Assembly: GCF_003063415.1 (NCBI RefSeq)
Contig: NZ_NESK01000010.1
Location: 1 to 64,000, forward strand
DNA: 64,000 nt
Origin: Limnohabitans sp. 2KL-17
GTDB taxonomy: Bacteria > Pseudomonadota > Gammaproteobacteria > Burkholderiales > Burkholderiaceae_C
Direction: 5' to 3'
Under the pieces are notes generated by a model. That model was not told where the DNA came from, did not search any database, and was given only the letters and a program-made list of their open reading frames with translations. Positions 36,748-44,755 of the stretch are shown piece after piece (position 1 is the first letter of the stretch; each line of letters begins with the position of its first letter). Made by a program: the position numbers and the translations under genes.

Positions 36748-37104
36748 ATGAAAAAATTCGACTCTACGCAATTGACACAATTTATTGGAACAACTGGCTA
36801 TTTCCGTATCAGCCGCAGGCATCTGCTGACTGATGGCACCAAATACTTGGCTGAAGAGGCCGAGTGTTTTTGGATGATGGATGCGATTGCCAGCCACCTA
36901 AGCGAGATTGGCACTGAGGACTGGTTTGTCCAAGTGCGTGTCACAGTCAATGGCAACAGGGCAACAATGATCTACGAGGACGGCAGTGGCAGTGAACATG
37001 CCCGTCAAGAGATCCCATATACGGACTTTCCAATGCAAGCCATTTCACTTTATGCCTGCTGGGACGGTGAGCACTGGGTAATCATGCTGCCTAGCGAGTA
37101 TTGA
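36748..37104 (+). CDS. Small protein of unknown function (DUF6876-like)
   Basis: 118 residues. It starts MKKFDSTQLTQFIGTTGYFR and has LLTDGTKYLAEEAECFWMMD in the middle. The C-terminus ends in LPSEY. This resembles, from memory, the small proteins grouped as DUF6876 that occur on plasmids and integrative elements. No catalytic motif, signal or membrane segment is visible. The ribosome site is agaaggac, 6-7 bp upstream. Confidence 0.65.
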   Translation: MKKFDSTQLTQFIGTTGYFRISRRHLLTDGTKYLAEEAECFWMMDAIASHLSEIGTEDWFVQVRVTVNGNRATMIYEDGSGSEHARQEIPYTDFPMQAISLYACWDGEHWVIMLPSEY

Positions 37105-37273
37105 CCTGATTAGGGCCAGACTGGATGCTGTGAAATCCCCACTGAGCCCATAGCAACCAACGCGCGTCTTGCGCGTTCATGGCCCGAACTTCGGTCCTGA
37201 TCACTTGGCTGCGGCCTTTGACCTGTGCGCGAACTGATGCTTTGTATGTATGCATCAAGTACTTATCAAAATT

Positions 37274-37299
37274 GCCGCCTAGTCATTTCGGAACCAATG
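37274..37299 (+). repeat. 23-bp repeat family, copy 3 (degenerate)
   Basis: GCCGCCTAGTCATTTCGGAA followed by CCAATG is a weaker match with a small insertion; its neighbours on both sides are also duplicated from the 36619-36741 region. Confidence 0.4.
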
Positions 37300-37345
37300 C
37301 CAAACAAAAGAAGGACTTGCTTGATTTGACTTCAATCAGTCCAAG

Positions 37346-37363
37346 TGACCCATTTATGGGTCA
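37346..37363. promoter_or_regulatory. Perfect 7-bp dyad, candidate operator
   Basis: TGACCCA and TGGGTCA flank TTTA about 140 bp upstream of the polymerase-like gene. It is short and symmetric as in a dimer-binding operator, and no T-run follows, so a terminator is less likely. Confidence 0.45.
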
Positions 37364-37503
37364 TTTGGGCATATGTGCTTATGACTTAGTTGATTAATTA
37401 CTATAAGCGTGTGACTTTTTTAATTTTCTAGATAATCTGTATATTCCAGCTAAATACGTGTGAATTCCAGGATTTCTTTAGTCCTGACTACATGGGGTGG
37501 CAG

Positions 37504-39078
37504 ATGATCAAAATTACCGTTGATGCACGAGTCTACGAAGCGCTGCAAAAGGCGTTTCCCAAGCCTGCGAATACAGCACATAGAGCACTGGCTAAATACA
37601 TCAGCGTACTAGAAGCCATGCTGTTCAAAAGCCTGCATTTTGCTGCAACGCCCCTGCAGCGCAAGTTGGATTTATTTGCCATTTCACTCCAGCAGCTTGC
37701 AAATCAAGGCGGTCAGATTGGACCCAAGAAGCTGCGTGTGCATGCATGGCTAAGGAACAACAACTTCAACTTGGTTGAGTCTGTGATCACTGGCTCAAAC
37801 CTAACTGGTAGTGTGAGCCAATGCAAATTAACCAGTCTCGTGACCATGGTTGACACGCTGGCAGTAGAGGACAAGATCTTGCGTTCAGGCAAAAGCGATA
37901 AAGAAATTGACCAGTACCTATGCGGCGATGACTTTGGCAATTACCAAGTCTTAAATCTGCTGTTTCCCGAATTCAAGCAAAGGATCAAATCACCAGAGAT
38001 TGAGGAGTTATTTGACCTGGTGCCGGTTGACAAGGAAAGCGTCAAAAGCTACATCATCTGGCTCACTACAGAATCCGAACACATTACAAAAGAGAAGATG
38101 GACCAAGCGCTGCGTCAAGCGCGAATTATTTTGGCCATATCCAGTGTGATGGATGGCTATTACGTGCAGCGTAAGAAACCCAGCCCGTTTGGGCGCATGT
38201 ATTACGAGGGAACCAGTATTCAAAACATCAACAAGGAGCTTCGTCGAGCAGTGTTGGGTGACTGTTGGGAGTACGACATCCGCTCAAGTGTTGTGGCTTG
38301 GAAGATGGGTTGGGCCAAACAATACATCGATGCGTATGGACAGGGTAAGGATTTGCGTAAGGTCTTTAGCGCCACGTTGAATTTTCTGGAAGACAAAGCT
38401 GACTTCATGGGCACAGTGCAGTACTTCACATTTGGAGATGACAGCCCAGTACACAAAGATCTACAACCGAAATTGCTCAAGCAGGCGTTTACAGCCATCA
38501 GCTTTGGCGCCCGTCAAAACACCACTGGCTGGCAGAATGAATCTGGTGGGTGGACAAATCCAGCGCTAGTTGACATCATCAAAAACGGCACTGACAGAGA
38601 ACGTTTTCTTGCTGACCCCACAGTACAGGCCTACATTAACGAGCAGAGCATCCTTGATACGCACCTTTATGAATTAGTCAAAGCAACACGTAGGGACTTG
38701 CTCAGCAAATCATTTCTTCAAACGCCAAGTGGCCGACCCAGCAAGTCCAAGATCCTTGCGTATCTTTACCAGCATGATGAAACCGAAGTCATGGACATTG
38801 TTTGTGAAGTAGCTGCCCAACATGGCCGCGAACCCATTGCCCGTGTACATGACGCTATCTTTTTCAAGCACAAGCTCAGCGTGGACTTGCGCCATGAGAT
38901 TGAAATGACCATGCAAGATCGCACCGTTAATCAGTATTGGCGCTTGAGTCACAAGCAGTTGGAGCGTTATGAGCCTCGTTATTTTGATTTGAAAATGGAT
39001 GAAGCTGCACATAAAGAGCGCATACTTCAAGAAACTATCCGAGCTCGAGAACACTATTCAAACCTGTCTGTTGATTGA
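37504..39078 (+). CDS. Protein with single-subunit polymerase motifs (family A / T7-like; TV-Pol candidate)
   Basis: 524 residues. No standard annotation is obvious, but three ordered motifs match the palm and fingers of family A DNA polymerases and T7-like RNA polymerases. Motif A is WEYDIRSSV (Asp258). Motif B is KQAFTAISFGAR (326-337), which lines up residue by residue with KRSVMTLAYGSK of T7 RNA polymerase. Motif C is RVHDAIFF (His449-Asp450). The N-terminal 200 residues are unassigned and no 3'-5' exonuclease motifs are seen. It resembles the transposon/virus polymerases (TV-Pol) described in mobile elements, as I recall them. I chose ATG 37504 because GGGGTGG precedes it; ATG 37492 is also possible. 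It may replicate the excised element or act as an RNA polymerase or primase. Confidence 0.65.
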   Translation: MIKITVDARVYEALQKAFPKPANTAHRALAKYISVLEAMLFKSLHFAATPLQRKLDLFAISLQQLANQGGQIGPKKLRVHAWLRNNNFNLVESVITGSNLTGSVSQCKLTSLVTMVDTLAVEDKILRSGKSDKEIDQYLCGDDFGNYQVLNLLFPEFKQRIKSPEIEELFDLVPVDKESVKSYIIWLTTESEHITKEKMDQALRQARIILAISSVMDGYYVQRKKPSPFGRMYYEGTSIQNINKELRRAVLGDCWEYDIRSSVVAWKMGWAKQYIDAYGQGKDLRKVFSATLNFLEDKADFMGTVQYFTFGDDSPVHKDLQPKLLKQAFTAISFGARQNTTGWQNESGGWTNPALVDIIKNGTDRERFLADPTVQAYINEQSILDTHLYELVKATRRDLLSKSFLQTPSGRPSKSKILAYLYQHDETEVMDIVCEVAAQHGREPIARVHDAIFFKHKLSVDLRHEIEMTMQDRTVNQYWRLSHKQLERYEPRYFDLKMDEAAHKERILQETIRAREHYSNLSVD

Positions 39079-39100
39079 TCTGTCAACCGATAGCGTGAGT

Positions 39101-39123
39101 CCCGCCAAGTAGTCGGGTTACCA
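39101..39123 (+). repeat. 23-bp repeat family, copy 4
   Basis: CCCGCCAAGTAGTCGGGTTA (first 20 of 23 bases) differs from copy 2 at two positions. It lies 72 bp before the start of the next gene, as copy 2 does for its gene. Confidence 0.65.
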
Positions 39124-39195
39124 GTCGTTTTGGTTGCTCTGCGCCATGGTTCGACAATAAATTAGCTATTCCTGCAACACACACAAGGAGTAGCT

Positions 39196-39684
39196 ATGTC
39201 AGGTTTAAGCGCGTTGAAATTAGTTCAAGCCAAGCGTGAAAAGGGCACGAGCCCACAGCATGCAAGGCGTCAAAAGCTCAGTACCAAGTTGGGTGAGCAA
39301 ATCCAGTTAGCCAAGGCGCAGCAGTCGGGCACTGATTTTTCGCCCGTAAGAGTTCGCACAGTCAAGGACGAGGTAACAGGGCAGAACCGCAAGGTTGAAG
39401 TTCCTAAGAAGTTAAAGCCTTGGTGGTGGACGGACGACAAGGGCAAGATGTGCATCACCGTTCGCTATGGTGCACGCACACTCGAAATAGTCGAGGGGAA
39501 AAATGCCATCGAGACTGACAGCATTGCCGATGTGATCACCTCGCTTCAGGTGATTCGGACAGCTGTAGATTCAGGGGAATTGGACAAACGTATTGATGCA
39601 GTGATGGGACAGGTAACAGCAGGCTTTGCCAAAGACTCTGCGGCTAGTAGTCGCCCAACATTGAAGTTACCAGCCAAGTCTTAG
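39196..39684 (+). CDS. Basic protein of unknown function (DUF6641-like)
   Basis: 162 residues. A Lys/Arg-rich start (SALKLVQAKREKGTSPQHAR) is followed by a compact domain (KPWWWTDDKGKMCITVRYGA, EIVEGKNAIE) and a helical tail. It resembles, from memory, the DUF6641 proteins of proteobacterial mobile elements. A strong ribosome site (caaggagtagct) precedes ATG 39196. The basic N-terminus would suit nucleic-acid binding, but this is speculation. Confidence 0.68.
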   Translation: MSGLSALKLVQAKREKGTSPQHARRQKLSTKLGEQIQLAKAQQSGTDFSPVRVRTVKDEVTGQNRKVEVPKKLKPWWWTDDKGKMCITVRYGARTLEIVEGKNAIETDSIADVITSLQVIRTAVDSGELDKRIDAVMGQVTAGFAKDSAASSRPTLKLPAKS

Positions 39685-39736
39685 TCCAATGCGAGTTCAG
39701 AGCCAGCAGGTGAATAGCTTGCTGGTTTTCTTTTGA

Positions 39737-39949
39737 CTAAACGGCCGTGATAGGTTTGATTGGCTTGACAGTGCTAGTTTTGGGCTTGGTTGGCATACGC
39801 AGCTTTTGCAGAGCTTGTTGTGCGCGTTGTGCCTTCTGCCTTTCACGTTCAGTTTTTAACGCATCACTTGCGCGTTTGCTGGTGACGCGTAGTTGATCCA
39901 GTCTCAATTGTTCTGGCGTTTTTGGTTTCTCTAGTTCGAATATTCGCAT
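39737..39949 (-). CDS. Small helical protein of unknown function
   Basis: 70 residues. MRIFELEKPKTPEQLRLDQL is followed by a charged helix (ALKTERERQKAQRAQQALQK) and a Pro/Lys tail. The first 20 residues resemble those of the divergent gene at 40000. The ATG lies 1 bp from the inverted repeat at 39951, leaving no room for a normal ribosome site, so it may be leaderless or controlled by that palindrome. Confidence 0.55.
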   Translation of the reverse strand: MRIFELEKPKTPEQLRLDQLRVTSKRASDALKTERERQKAQRAQQALQKLRMPTKPKTSTVKPIKPITAV

Positions 39950-39950
39950 G

Positions 39951-39980
39951 CATTTATTTATGGCAACGGATAAATAAATG
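39951..39980. promoter_or_regulatory. Perfect 11-bp inverted repeat between divergent genes
   Basis: CATTTATTTAT (39951-39961) and ATAAATAAATG (39970-39980) flank an 8-nt spacer. It sits exactly between the starts of the 39949 (minus) and 40000 (plus) genes and could be a shared operator. A second palindrome, CGAATATTCG, lies just inside the minus gene (39937-39946). Confidence 0.6.
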
Positions 39981-39999
39981 TAGGAAAAGGAGACCAAAG

Positions 40000-40404
40000 A
40001 TGAGATTTATGGAAATTGCAAATCCCGAAGACCAACTGGCACTTTGGAGGCTGATATCTGACAACGTATGGTCAGCGGTCATGGCACAGGCCAAGCAAGC
40101 TACAGCTCAAAAAGCTCAGGCCGCAGCTAACCCTAAGCCAAAAAAGTTCAAGCCCAAGAAGGCCATACCTAAACCACCCCCAGCCCCAAAGCCAAAACCA
40201 CCAACCCCCAAGCCACCCCCAGCTAAAAGTCCTGTACCCCCACAGCAAAGATCGGTGGCCCCCAGCAGGCCCTCACCATTACCCAGCTCTCAACCTGTTC
40301 TGAGGCCCACTCACTCAAGTAGTTTTAGCCAAGCTGATTTGCATGGCATGCAGCAGCAGCCTCAGGGTGCAGGGCAATCCTATTCGGCACAAAAACCCTT
40401 CTAA
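40000..40404 (+). CDS. Proline/lysine-rich protein of unknown function
   Basis: 134 residues. A short folded start (MRFMEIANPEDQLALWRLIS) is followed by an Ala/Gln helix and a long disordered PKPKxPxPP tract (about residues 45-90). It resembles neither TonB nor a secreted protein: no signal or membrane anchor is seen. It has a strong ribosome site (aaaaggaga). Such tails often tether partners or bind nucleic acid; the function is unknown. Confidence 0.6.
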   Translation: MRFMEIANPEDQLALWRLISDNVWSAVMAQAKQATAQKAQAAANPKPKKFKPKKAIPKPPPAPKPKPPTPKPPPAKSPVPPQQRSVAPSRPSPLPSSQPVLRPTHSSSFSQADLHGMQQQPQGAGQSYSAQKPF

Positions 40405-40531
40405 CGGCTCGAAACCGTGGATTTATGACGAGAAATACTGTGTTTTTAAATTTCATGGCCGTGGGGATGACAGGCATAGCAAAAATGGTTCTTCCTCCAG
40501 GGTAGTCAAGCTAGCAAGATTTACACGAGGC

Positions 40532-41479
40532 TCAGCCGGCGTGGCTCACGCTTCTCATGTCACTCAATAAGTCCAAGCACCTCGGCTGCTTGAGACCATC
40601 AAAGCTGGTGTCACCGACCAGATGCTCAGGCAACATGAATGAATGCTCTGATTCAAACCAACTGGATTTTTGCCATTGCCCACAAGAGATTGCAGTTCTC
40701 AGATCAGCTTCCTGATTGGGTGTCCATCTGGCCTTTATTTGCACATCTGAACAACTTGGAAATCGACCAATCTCAACATTGGCGATCAGCTTGGCCGCCA
40801 TCGAAGTCGCTTGGCTTGATTTAGTTCGCATGGCTTTTTGCTTTGATTTCGTTCTGATAATGGAGTCACCAGCTTTGGGGTGATGCTGTGGGCATAGCTC
40901 CAAAAATTTACTCACCTGATAGGTACCCCAATGATTGATCTGATCTGAAGCGGTACTGTGATCAATGCAGACATTGAGCGCATTCGTCAGGTAAGCAGGC
41001 TTGATACTCTTATATGCTTTTTTGTTACCTGACTTGATGATTTGGTACTTGGCATCTTGATCGAAATGCGAACCACGTAGCCTTGCTGTGGTGAAGAGTT
41101 TGAAAATTGCCTCACTGATGGTTTTAGGATCTAGGTGTAATGGAATCGCAAGGCAAACCATTCCAGGCATTGGGATTTTGAGATCAGTCTTTAGCAGCAG
41201 TTGAAGACCTGCTGTTAAGGCTTTGACCAGTTCCATTTCAATTTGTGGCGAGTCAAATAGCTTGGTCCCTTTTTTGACCCACCACTCTGGAAACGATTTG
41301 TACTGGTAGAGATCCCCAAAGTCTTCCCAAATCTTGATCAAACGTTCATCAAGGCACTTGCCATTTTGCTGGCAAATCCACCAAAAATCTTTGCTACTGC
41401 GAAGTAATGCCACCCACCAAAAATGAAGACTAGATGCCAGTAAATCGTTGCTGCGCAGCGCATGGTTAGGCGTGTCCAA
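40532..41479 (-). CDS. Unrecognised protein of the mobile core
   Basis: 315 residues, soluble, with no signal or membrane segments. It is rich in Trp near the start (SLHFWWVALLRSSKDFWWI) and has a basic stretch around residue 210 (IIRTKSKQKAMRTKSS). I do not recognise a family or catalytic motif. Together with the divergent 41617 gene it shares the 12-bp palindrome at 41521. Being in the same segment as the polymerase-like gene, it could serve replication or maintenance of the element. Confidence 0.62.
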   Translation of the reverse strand: MDTPNHALRSNDLLASSLHFWWVALLRSSKDFWWICQQNGKCLDERLIKIWEDFGDLYQYKSFPEWWVKKGTKLFDSPQIEMELVKALTAGLQLLLKTDLKIPMPGMVCLAIPLHLDPKTISEAIFKLFTTARLRGSHFDQDAKYQIIKSGNKKAYKSIKPAYLTNALNVCIDHSTASDQINHWGTYQVSKFLELCPQHHPKAGDSIIRTKSKQKAMRTKSSQATSMAAKLIANVEIGRFPSCSDVQIKARWTPNQEADLRTAISCGQWQKSSWFESEHSFMLPEHLVGDTSFDGLKQPRCLDLLSDMRSVSHAG

Positions 41480-41520
41480 ATTGATCTCCCAGCTAGTTAT
41501 GGGCTTATCAATATAAAAAA

Positions 41521-41554
41521 TGATACAGATTCTGTCTAGCGTGAATCTGTATCA
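41521..41554. promoter_or_regulatory. Perfect 12-bp inverted repeat between divergent genes
   Basis: TGATACAGATTC (41521-41532) and GAATCTGTATCA (41543-41554) flank a 10-nt spacer, giving about 22 bp between dyad half-centres (two helical turns). It is 42 bp from the 41479 gene and 62 bp from the 41617 gene, the right place for an operator controlling both. Confidence 0.65.
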
Positions 41555-41616
41555 CGCAACCCATTTAGCCTTGGTTCCAGCAGCGATTGGCTGCATAACC
41601 CTGAAAGGAAATAGCC

Positions 41617-42639
41617 ATGCAATTAACCAATGGAGCCATCAAAGTTGGGGTGCAACCGCCCCCATTGAACCCTACCGCCGTAGAGGAATACGAGGGCGTT
41701 GATCTGAATACTTTTGATCTAAGCGCTTTCGCCAAGCCTGCGAAGGTTCGCACTGCCAGCTCGGCAGGCACGGATGTCTTGAGTAACAACCCTGAGGTTC
41801 AAAAATTCCTCACTGAAGGAGCTGAGCTATTCAAGCTCGGTGAACGCTATGAAGTGGAAATTGTCCAGCGTGGCCACAACGCGCTGTATGAACTCCTGGC
41901 TTCGATCTATGACTTCTCCATGCGCATTGAAAACAGTAGTTTCAAGGAAAAGATCTTGACTGAAATCCGCAAGGATTTAAAAGATAACCACAGCATCACG
42001 ATCAAGTCCAATACACCTGCCATCAATACGATGGTCAAGTACATGGTTCGCTCAGACAAGGTTACGGCGAGCCGTTATTTGAAAGTTTTGACTGTGGCGC
42101 AAAAAGAAAATCTTGTAGCCGCCGATCTGCCCGCATACATCGCTCGCCGCGGTGGTGTGAGCCAGATTCAGGACGTTGAATCTGCGGCGCTGGCTAAGGG
42201 CACTGGTGATAAGAACAACAAGGAAAGAACGTCGCTGATTCGTGAGTATTACGAGTTGGTTGGTAAGGCATCCAAATTGGACTTCGATTTTGATGGCGAT
42301 GTTTGCGTTTACGCTGAAGAAAAAGAAGGCAAAACGGAAGAATCATCTTTTTGCGTGTTCGTTGCCGTGCATGTGGGTGGCAGCAAGTTCAAGATGGTCT
42401 CTGCCAATGAGCTTGGAAAAGCTTACGAAGACAACCTGGTCAAGTTCATTGGCAAAACGCTGCCAAATGATCTGACAGTGCTGGAGCACGGTGTTCGTAA
42501 TCTCAAAAAGCAGATCTCCATGGACAAATCTCAGCCTGAAAGCCTGCGCAAGGAAATGCAGGTTCAGTTGGCAATTCCGCTCAAACACAAGCAAGTAGAA
42601 GTCATTGATATGGATAACAGTGACGACGCGCCCCTATAA
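41617..42639 (+). CDS. Unrecognised protein of the mobile core
   Basis: 340 residues, mainly helical in the middle (LYELLASIYDFSMRIENSSF ... NTMVKYMVRSDKVTASRYLK), with an acidic region near 230-245 and an acidic C-terminus (DMDNSDDAPL) of the kind seen in proteins that interact through a tail, as SSB does. It has a good ribosome site (aaagga). I do not recognise the family. It is the first gene of a plus-strand run that ends at 44226. Confidence 0.65.
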   Translation: MQLTNGAIKVGVQPPPLNPTAVEEYEGVDLNTFDLSAFAKPAKVRTASSAGTDVLSNNPEVQKFLTEGAELFKLGERYEVEIVQRGHNALYELLASIYDFSMRIENSSFKEKILTEIRKDLKDNHSITIKSNTPAINTMVKYMVRSDKVTASRYLKVLTVAQKENLVAADLPAYIARRGGVSQIQDVESAALAKGTGDKNNKERTSLIREYYELVGKASKLDFDFDGDVCVYAEEKEGKTEESSFCVFVAVHVGGSKFKMVSANELGKAYEDNLVKFIGKTLPNDLTVLEHGVRNLKKQISMDKSQPESLRKEMQVQLAIPLKHKQVEVIDMDNSDDAPL

Positions 42640-42733
42640 AGCCAGCCCTTGATTTGGTCAGGGCGCAGAGTAACGGCTGTGCCTTGGCTGGTCAGCTTCA
42701 GATAGGAAAACATATCAAACAGGAGAAATCAAA

Positions 42734-43222
42734 ATGACAAAATACTTGGTTTTTAGGAATCAACCCGATAGTGGACAAGTAAATGAGCCGGGCAGCAGGG
42801 AGGAGATGGCAAGTGAGATAGCTAATGTTGTTTCGCAAGATCGCATGCCAGCAAATTACTACATTGCTTTTCCAATTGAAAATCCAAAAGTTTCTTTCGA
42901 GTCACTGAAGGAATTAGCTAAGTTCTCAGTAGAGATTACTGATGAGACTGCCGAACTTTGGGTCAATGAAATTCAGGAGATGGTTGAAAAAGCTTACATG
43001 GTAGATGACGCTATTGGTGAGGCGTCCGGTGGTATTTACCAAGCAATGATTGCGTACAACAATGCGATTGAAGCCAGCAGTAATTTCAAAGATTTGACCA
43101 GTTTGAGCATAAAAGCTCTAGATCGTGCGTTTGAATACTTTGAGGTGGAATCTGCCTACGAAGTTTCAACCAAGGTGGAGGAAATTTATTCAGTCGAATC
43201 CTTTGAACATCATCACGTTTGA
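42734..43222 (+). CDS. Unknown small acidic protein (paralogue of the next gene)
   Basis: 162 residues beginning MTKYLVFRNQPDSGQVNEPG. It is acidic and helical, with SVEITDETAELWVNEIQEMV in the middle. The next gene product starts the same way and has a matching SLEITPKTLDTW segment, so the two arose by tandem duplication. There is no known domain. Ribosome site aggag. Confidence 0.65.
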   Translation: MTKYLVFRNQPDSGQVNEPGSREEMASEIANVVSQDRMPANYYIAFPIENPKVSFESLKELAKFSVEITDETAELWVNEIQEMVEKAYMVDDAIGEASGGIYQAMIAYNNAIEASSNFKDLTSLSIKALDRAFEYFEVESAYEVSTKVEEIYSVESFEHHHV

Positions 43223-43234
43223 AAGGAAATGACC

Positions 43235-43732
43235 ATGTCTAAATACCTCGTTATTCCACGTCGTGCTGATTCACCAATGACCCATAAAGGTGGCAGTACT
43301 GAAGAGACGGTTTGTGAGATCGCTAAAAACTTGTTGCATTACCCAGGCCCGTCCGATTACTTGATGGCAATACCAGCAGATACAAAGATTGCCACATTTG
43401 CTGTTCTTAAAGACGACGCGTTCTGCTCACTCGAAATCACCCCAAAAACTCTTGATACTTGGCGCAATGATGTCATTGGTATTCAAGATGCCATCAATTC
43501 ATTTCAGTCAGCTAGGGATCGTGCAGAGAATATTTTGGATCGGGCCTTGGCAGATTTGGACGAGGCTTATGAAAACAGCATCGGATTTAAAGGCTACACA
43601 CCAAGTGATGACATCAGTGTGTATGGTGCGCTAGAGCAGATGGGTTCTAACGATCTTGAGTACACATTTCAACGCGCCTTGCATGAGATGTACAAATTCC
43701 AAGTGCTCAGGCGTGAGACGGCTAGAAGGTAG
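43235..43732 (+). CDS. Unknown small acidic protein (paralogue of the previous gene)
   Basis: 165 residues beginning MSKYLVIPRRADSPMTHKGG. It aligns with its neighbour at the start and around residue 70. I chose ATG 43235 over the ATG 6 bp earlier because the ribosome site (aaagga, 43222-43227) has proper spacing only for it and the paralogue starts the same way. Function unknown. Confidence 0.65.
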   Translation: MSKYLVIPRRADSPMTHKGGSTEETVCEIAKNLLHYPGPSDYLMAIPADTKIATFAVLKDDAFCSLEITPKTLDTWRNDVIGIQDAINSFQSARDRAENILDRALADLDEAYENSIGFKGYTPSDDISVYGALEQMGSNDLEYTFQRALHEMYKFQVLRRETARR

Positions 43733-43737
43733 GAACC

Positions 43738-44226
43738 ATGGAACAAGCACAACTTTTCAAACGTTTGTTCGACATGAGCTTGGATGAGATCGCATCTTTC
43801 ATTGATTACGATGAAACGATTGAAGCATCCCTGTACAAGTTGGACATGGCCGCTAGGACAAGACACATCATTGACGCAGTCCAATTCGAGGACATGTGGC
43901 AGTCACTCGATGAGAAAAGTCAAACGTTCGATATCTACATATCCATGCGACTGTCGCCTATGACGCTGGCATCTTGCTACCACTTGAACCACGATATGAA
44001 TGGATTGGAGTGGCGATTTGTATTTCCGCGCTATGACGATCTATCAAAGAACTCTCGGCCCAAGTGTTTCGGTGAGTACTTGGCATTGAACAAAAGTGTG
44101 CAGATTATGGATATCGAAAACTACGATATAGACATAGCGTGTGAATTTTTGGACAAGGCGTACGACTTCTCACATCACAAGAACAAGCCCATCATTCCTC
44201 GCCAGCAGGGTAGCGCTAACCAGTAA
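43738..44226 (+). CDS. Unknown small protein of the mobile core
   Basis: 162 residues with no signal or membrane segment. FKRLFDMSLDEIASFIDYDE at the start is helical and acidic; WRFVFPRYDDLSKN is in the middle. It starts 5 bp after the preceding gene, so it belongs to the same transcript. Its 3' end overlaps the convergent 44216 gene by 11 bp. Unrecognised. Confidence 0.6.
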   Translation: MEQAQLFKRLFDMSLDEIASFIDYDETIEASLYKLDMAARTRHIIDAVQFEDMWQSLDEKSQTFDIYISMRLSPMTLASCYHLNHDMNGLEWRFVFPRYDDLSKNSRPKCFGEYLALNKSVQIMDIENYDIDIACEFLDKAYDFSHHKNKPIIPRQQGSANQ

Positions 44227-44695
44227 GCGCAATAAATGTCAGTTGCTTCTCGAGTTCAATGCAGGCCATTTGCGCGGCCATGGGATTCTTGCCTGCATTG
44301 ATCTCCAATTTAAAAGTCTCGCCTGCAGTGGTGATGTGAACCTTCACGATACCGGCTTTACTTTTAAATTGATAGGAGACATCTGCCCGGGGCAGATGTT
44401 CACGTTCATTAACAATCAAACTAACCTTTTGTTTGCCGATGTCTTGCAGGCGCTGGTTTAACTCCCAAGCGCCAGCAACTCGGCCTTTGTAGTCGGCCAT
44501 GGCTTCTTTGACCACGGTCATGGTTCCAGCAGGGCCCACTTTGGCAATGATGGCCAGTTCGCCACTCAAGTCTTCTTTCTTCACAAGCCTGACCCTTATC
44601 CGCTCGTAGTAATCGACCGCGATCAAAGCTGCCTTCATCTTGGTGATGGCTTCTTCTGCGTAGCGTTCGAAGTACTGGGTTAAAAGTTCAGACAT
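44216..44695 (-). CDS. Unknown protein, helical N-terminus and beta-rich C-terminus
   Basis: 159 residues. MSELLTQYFERYAEEAITKM opens a helical half; the second half (KVSLIVNEREHLPRADVSYQ, KVHITTAGETFKLEINAGKN) is beta-rich. It is convergent with the 43738 gene and lies 60 bp downstream of the integrase, perhaps on the same transcript. No family recognised. Confidence 0.58.
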   Translation of the reverse strand: MSELLTQYFERYAEEAITKMKAALIAVDYYERIRVRLVKKEDLSGELAIIAKVGPAGTMTVVKEAMADYKGRVAGAWELNQRLQDIGKQKVSLIVNEREHLPRADVSYQFKSKAGIVKVHITTAGETFKLEINAGKNPMAAQMACIELEKQLTFIALTG

Positions 44696-44755
44696 GGTGG
44701 GCTTTGATTATTCAGTCGTGAGGGTAGGCCGAGGTTTGTATTTCATTTCAGGGGA

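Larger units (their letters stand above)
37105..37503. other. Non-coding leader of the polymerase-like gene
   Basis: No gene is supported. It repeats parts of the leader of the 36748 gene: AGTACTTATCAAA (36619 and 37258), a degenerate copy of the 23-bp repeat (37274-37299) and AACAAAAGAAGGAC (36728 and 37303), but no open frame follows, so it may be a leftover of a duplicated gene start. The AT-rich stretch 37385-37450 probably holds the promoter. Confidence 0.45.

Noticed and set aside
40200-40290. Proline-rich tract as a TonB-like protein
   Set aside because: The protein has no N-terminal membrane anchor and no TonB C-terminal domain.
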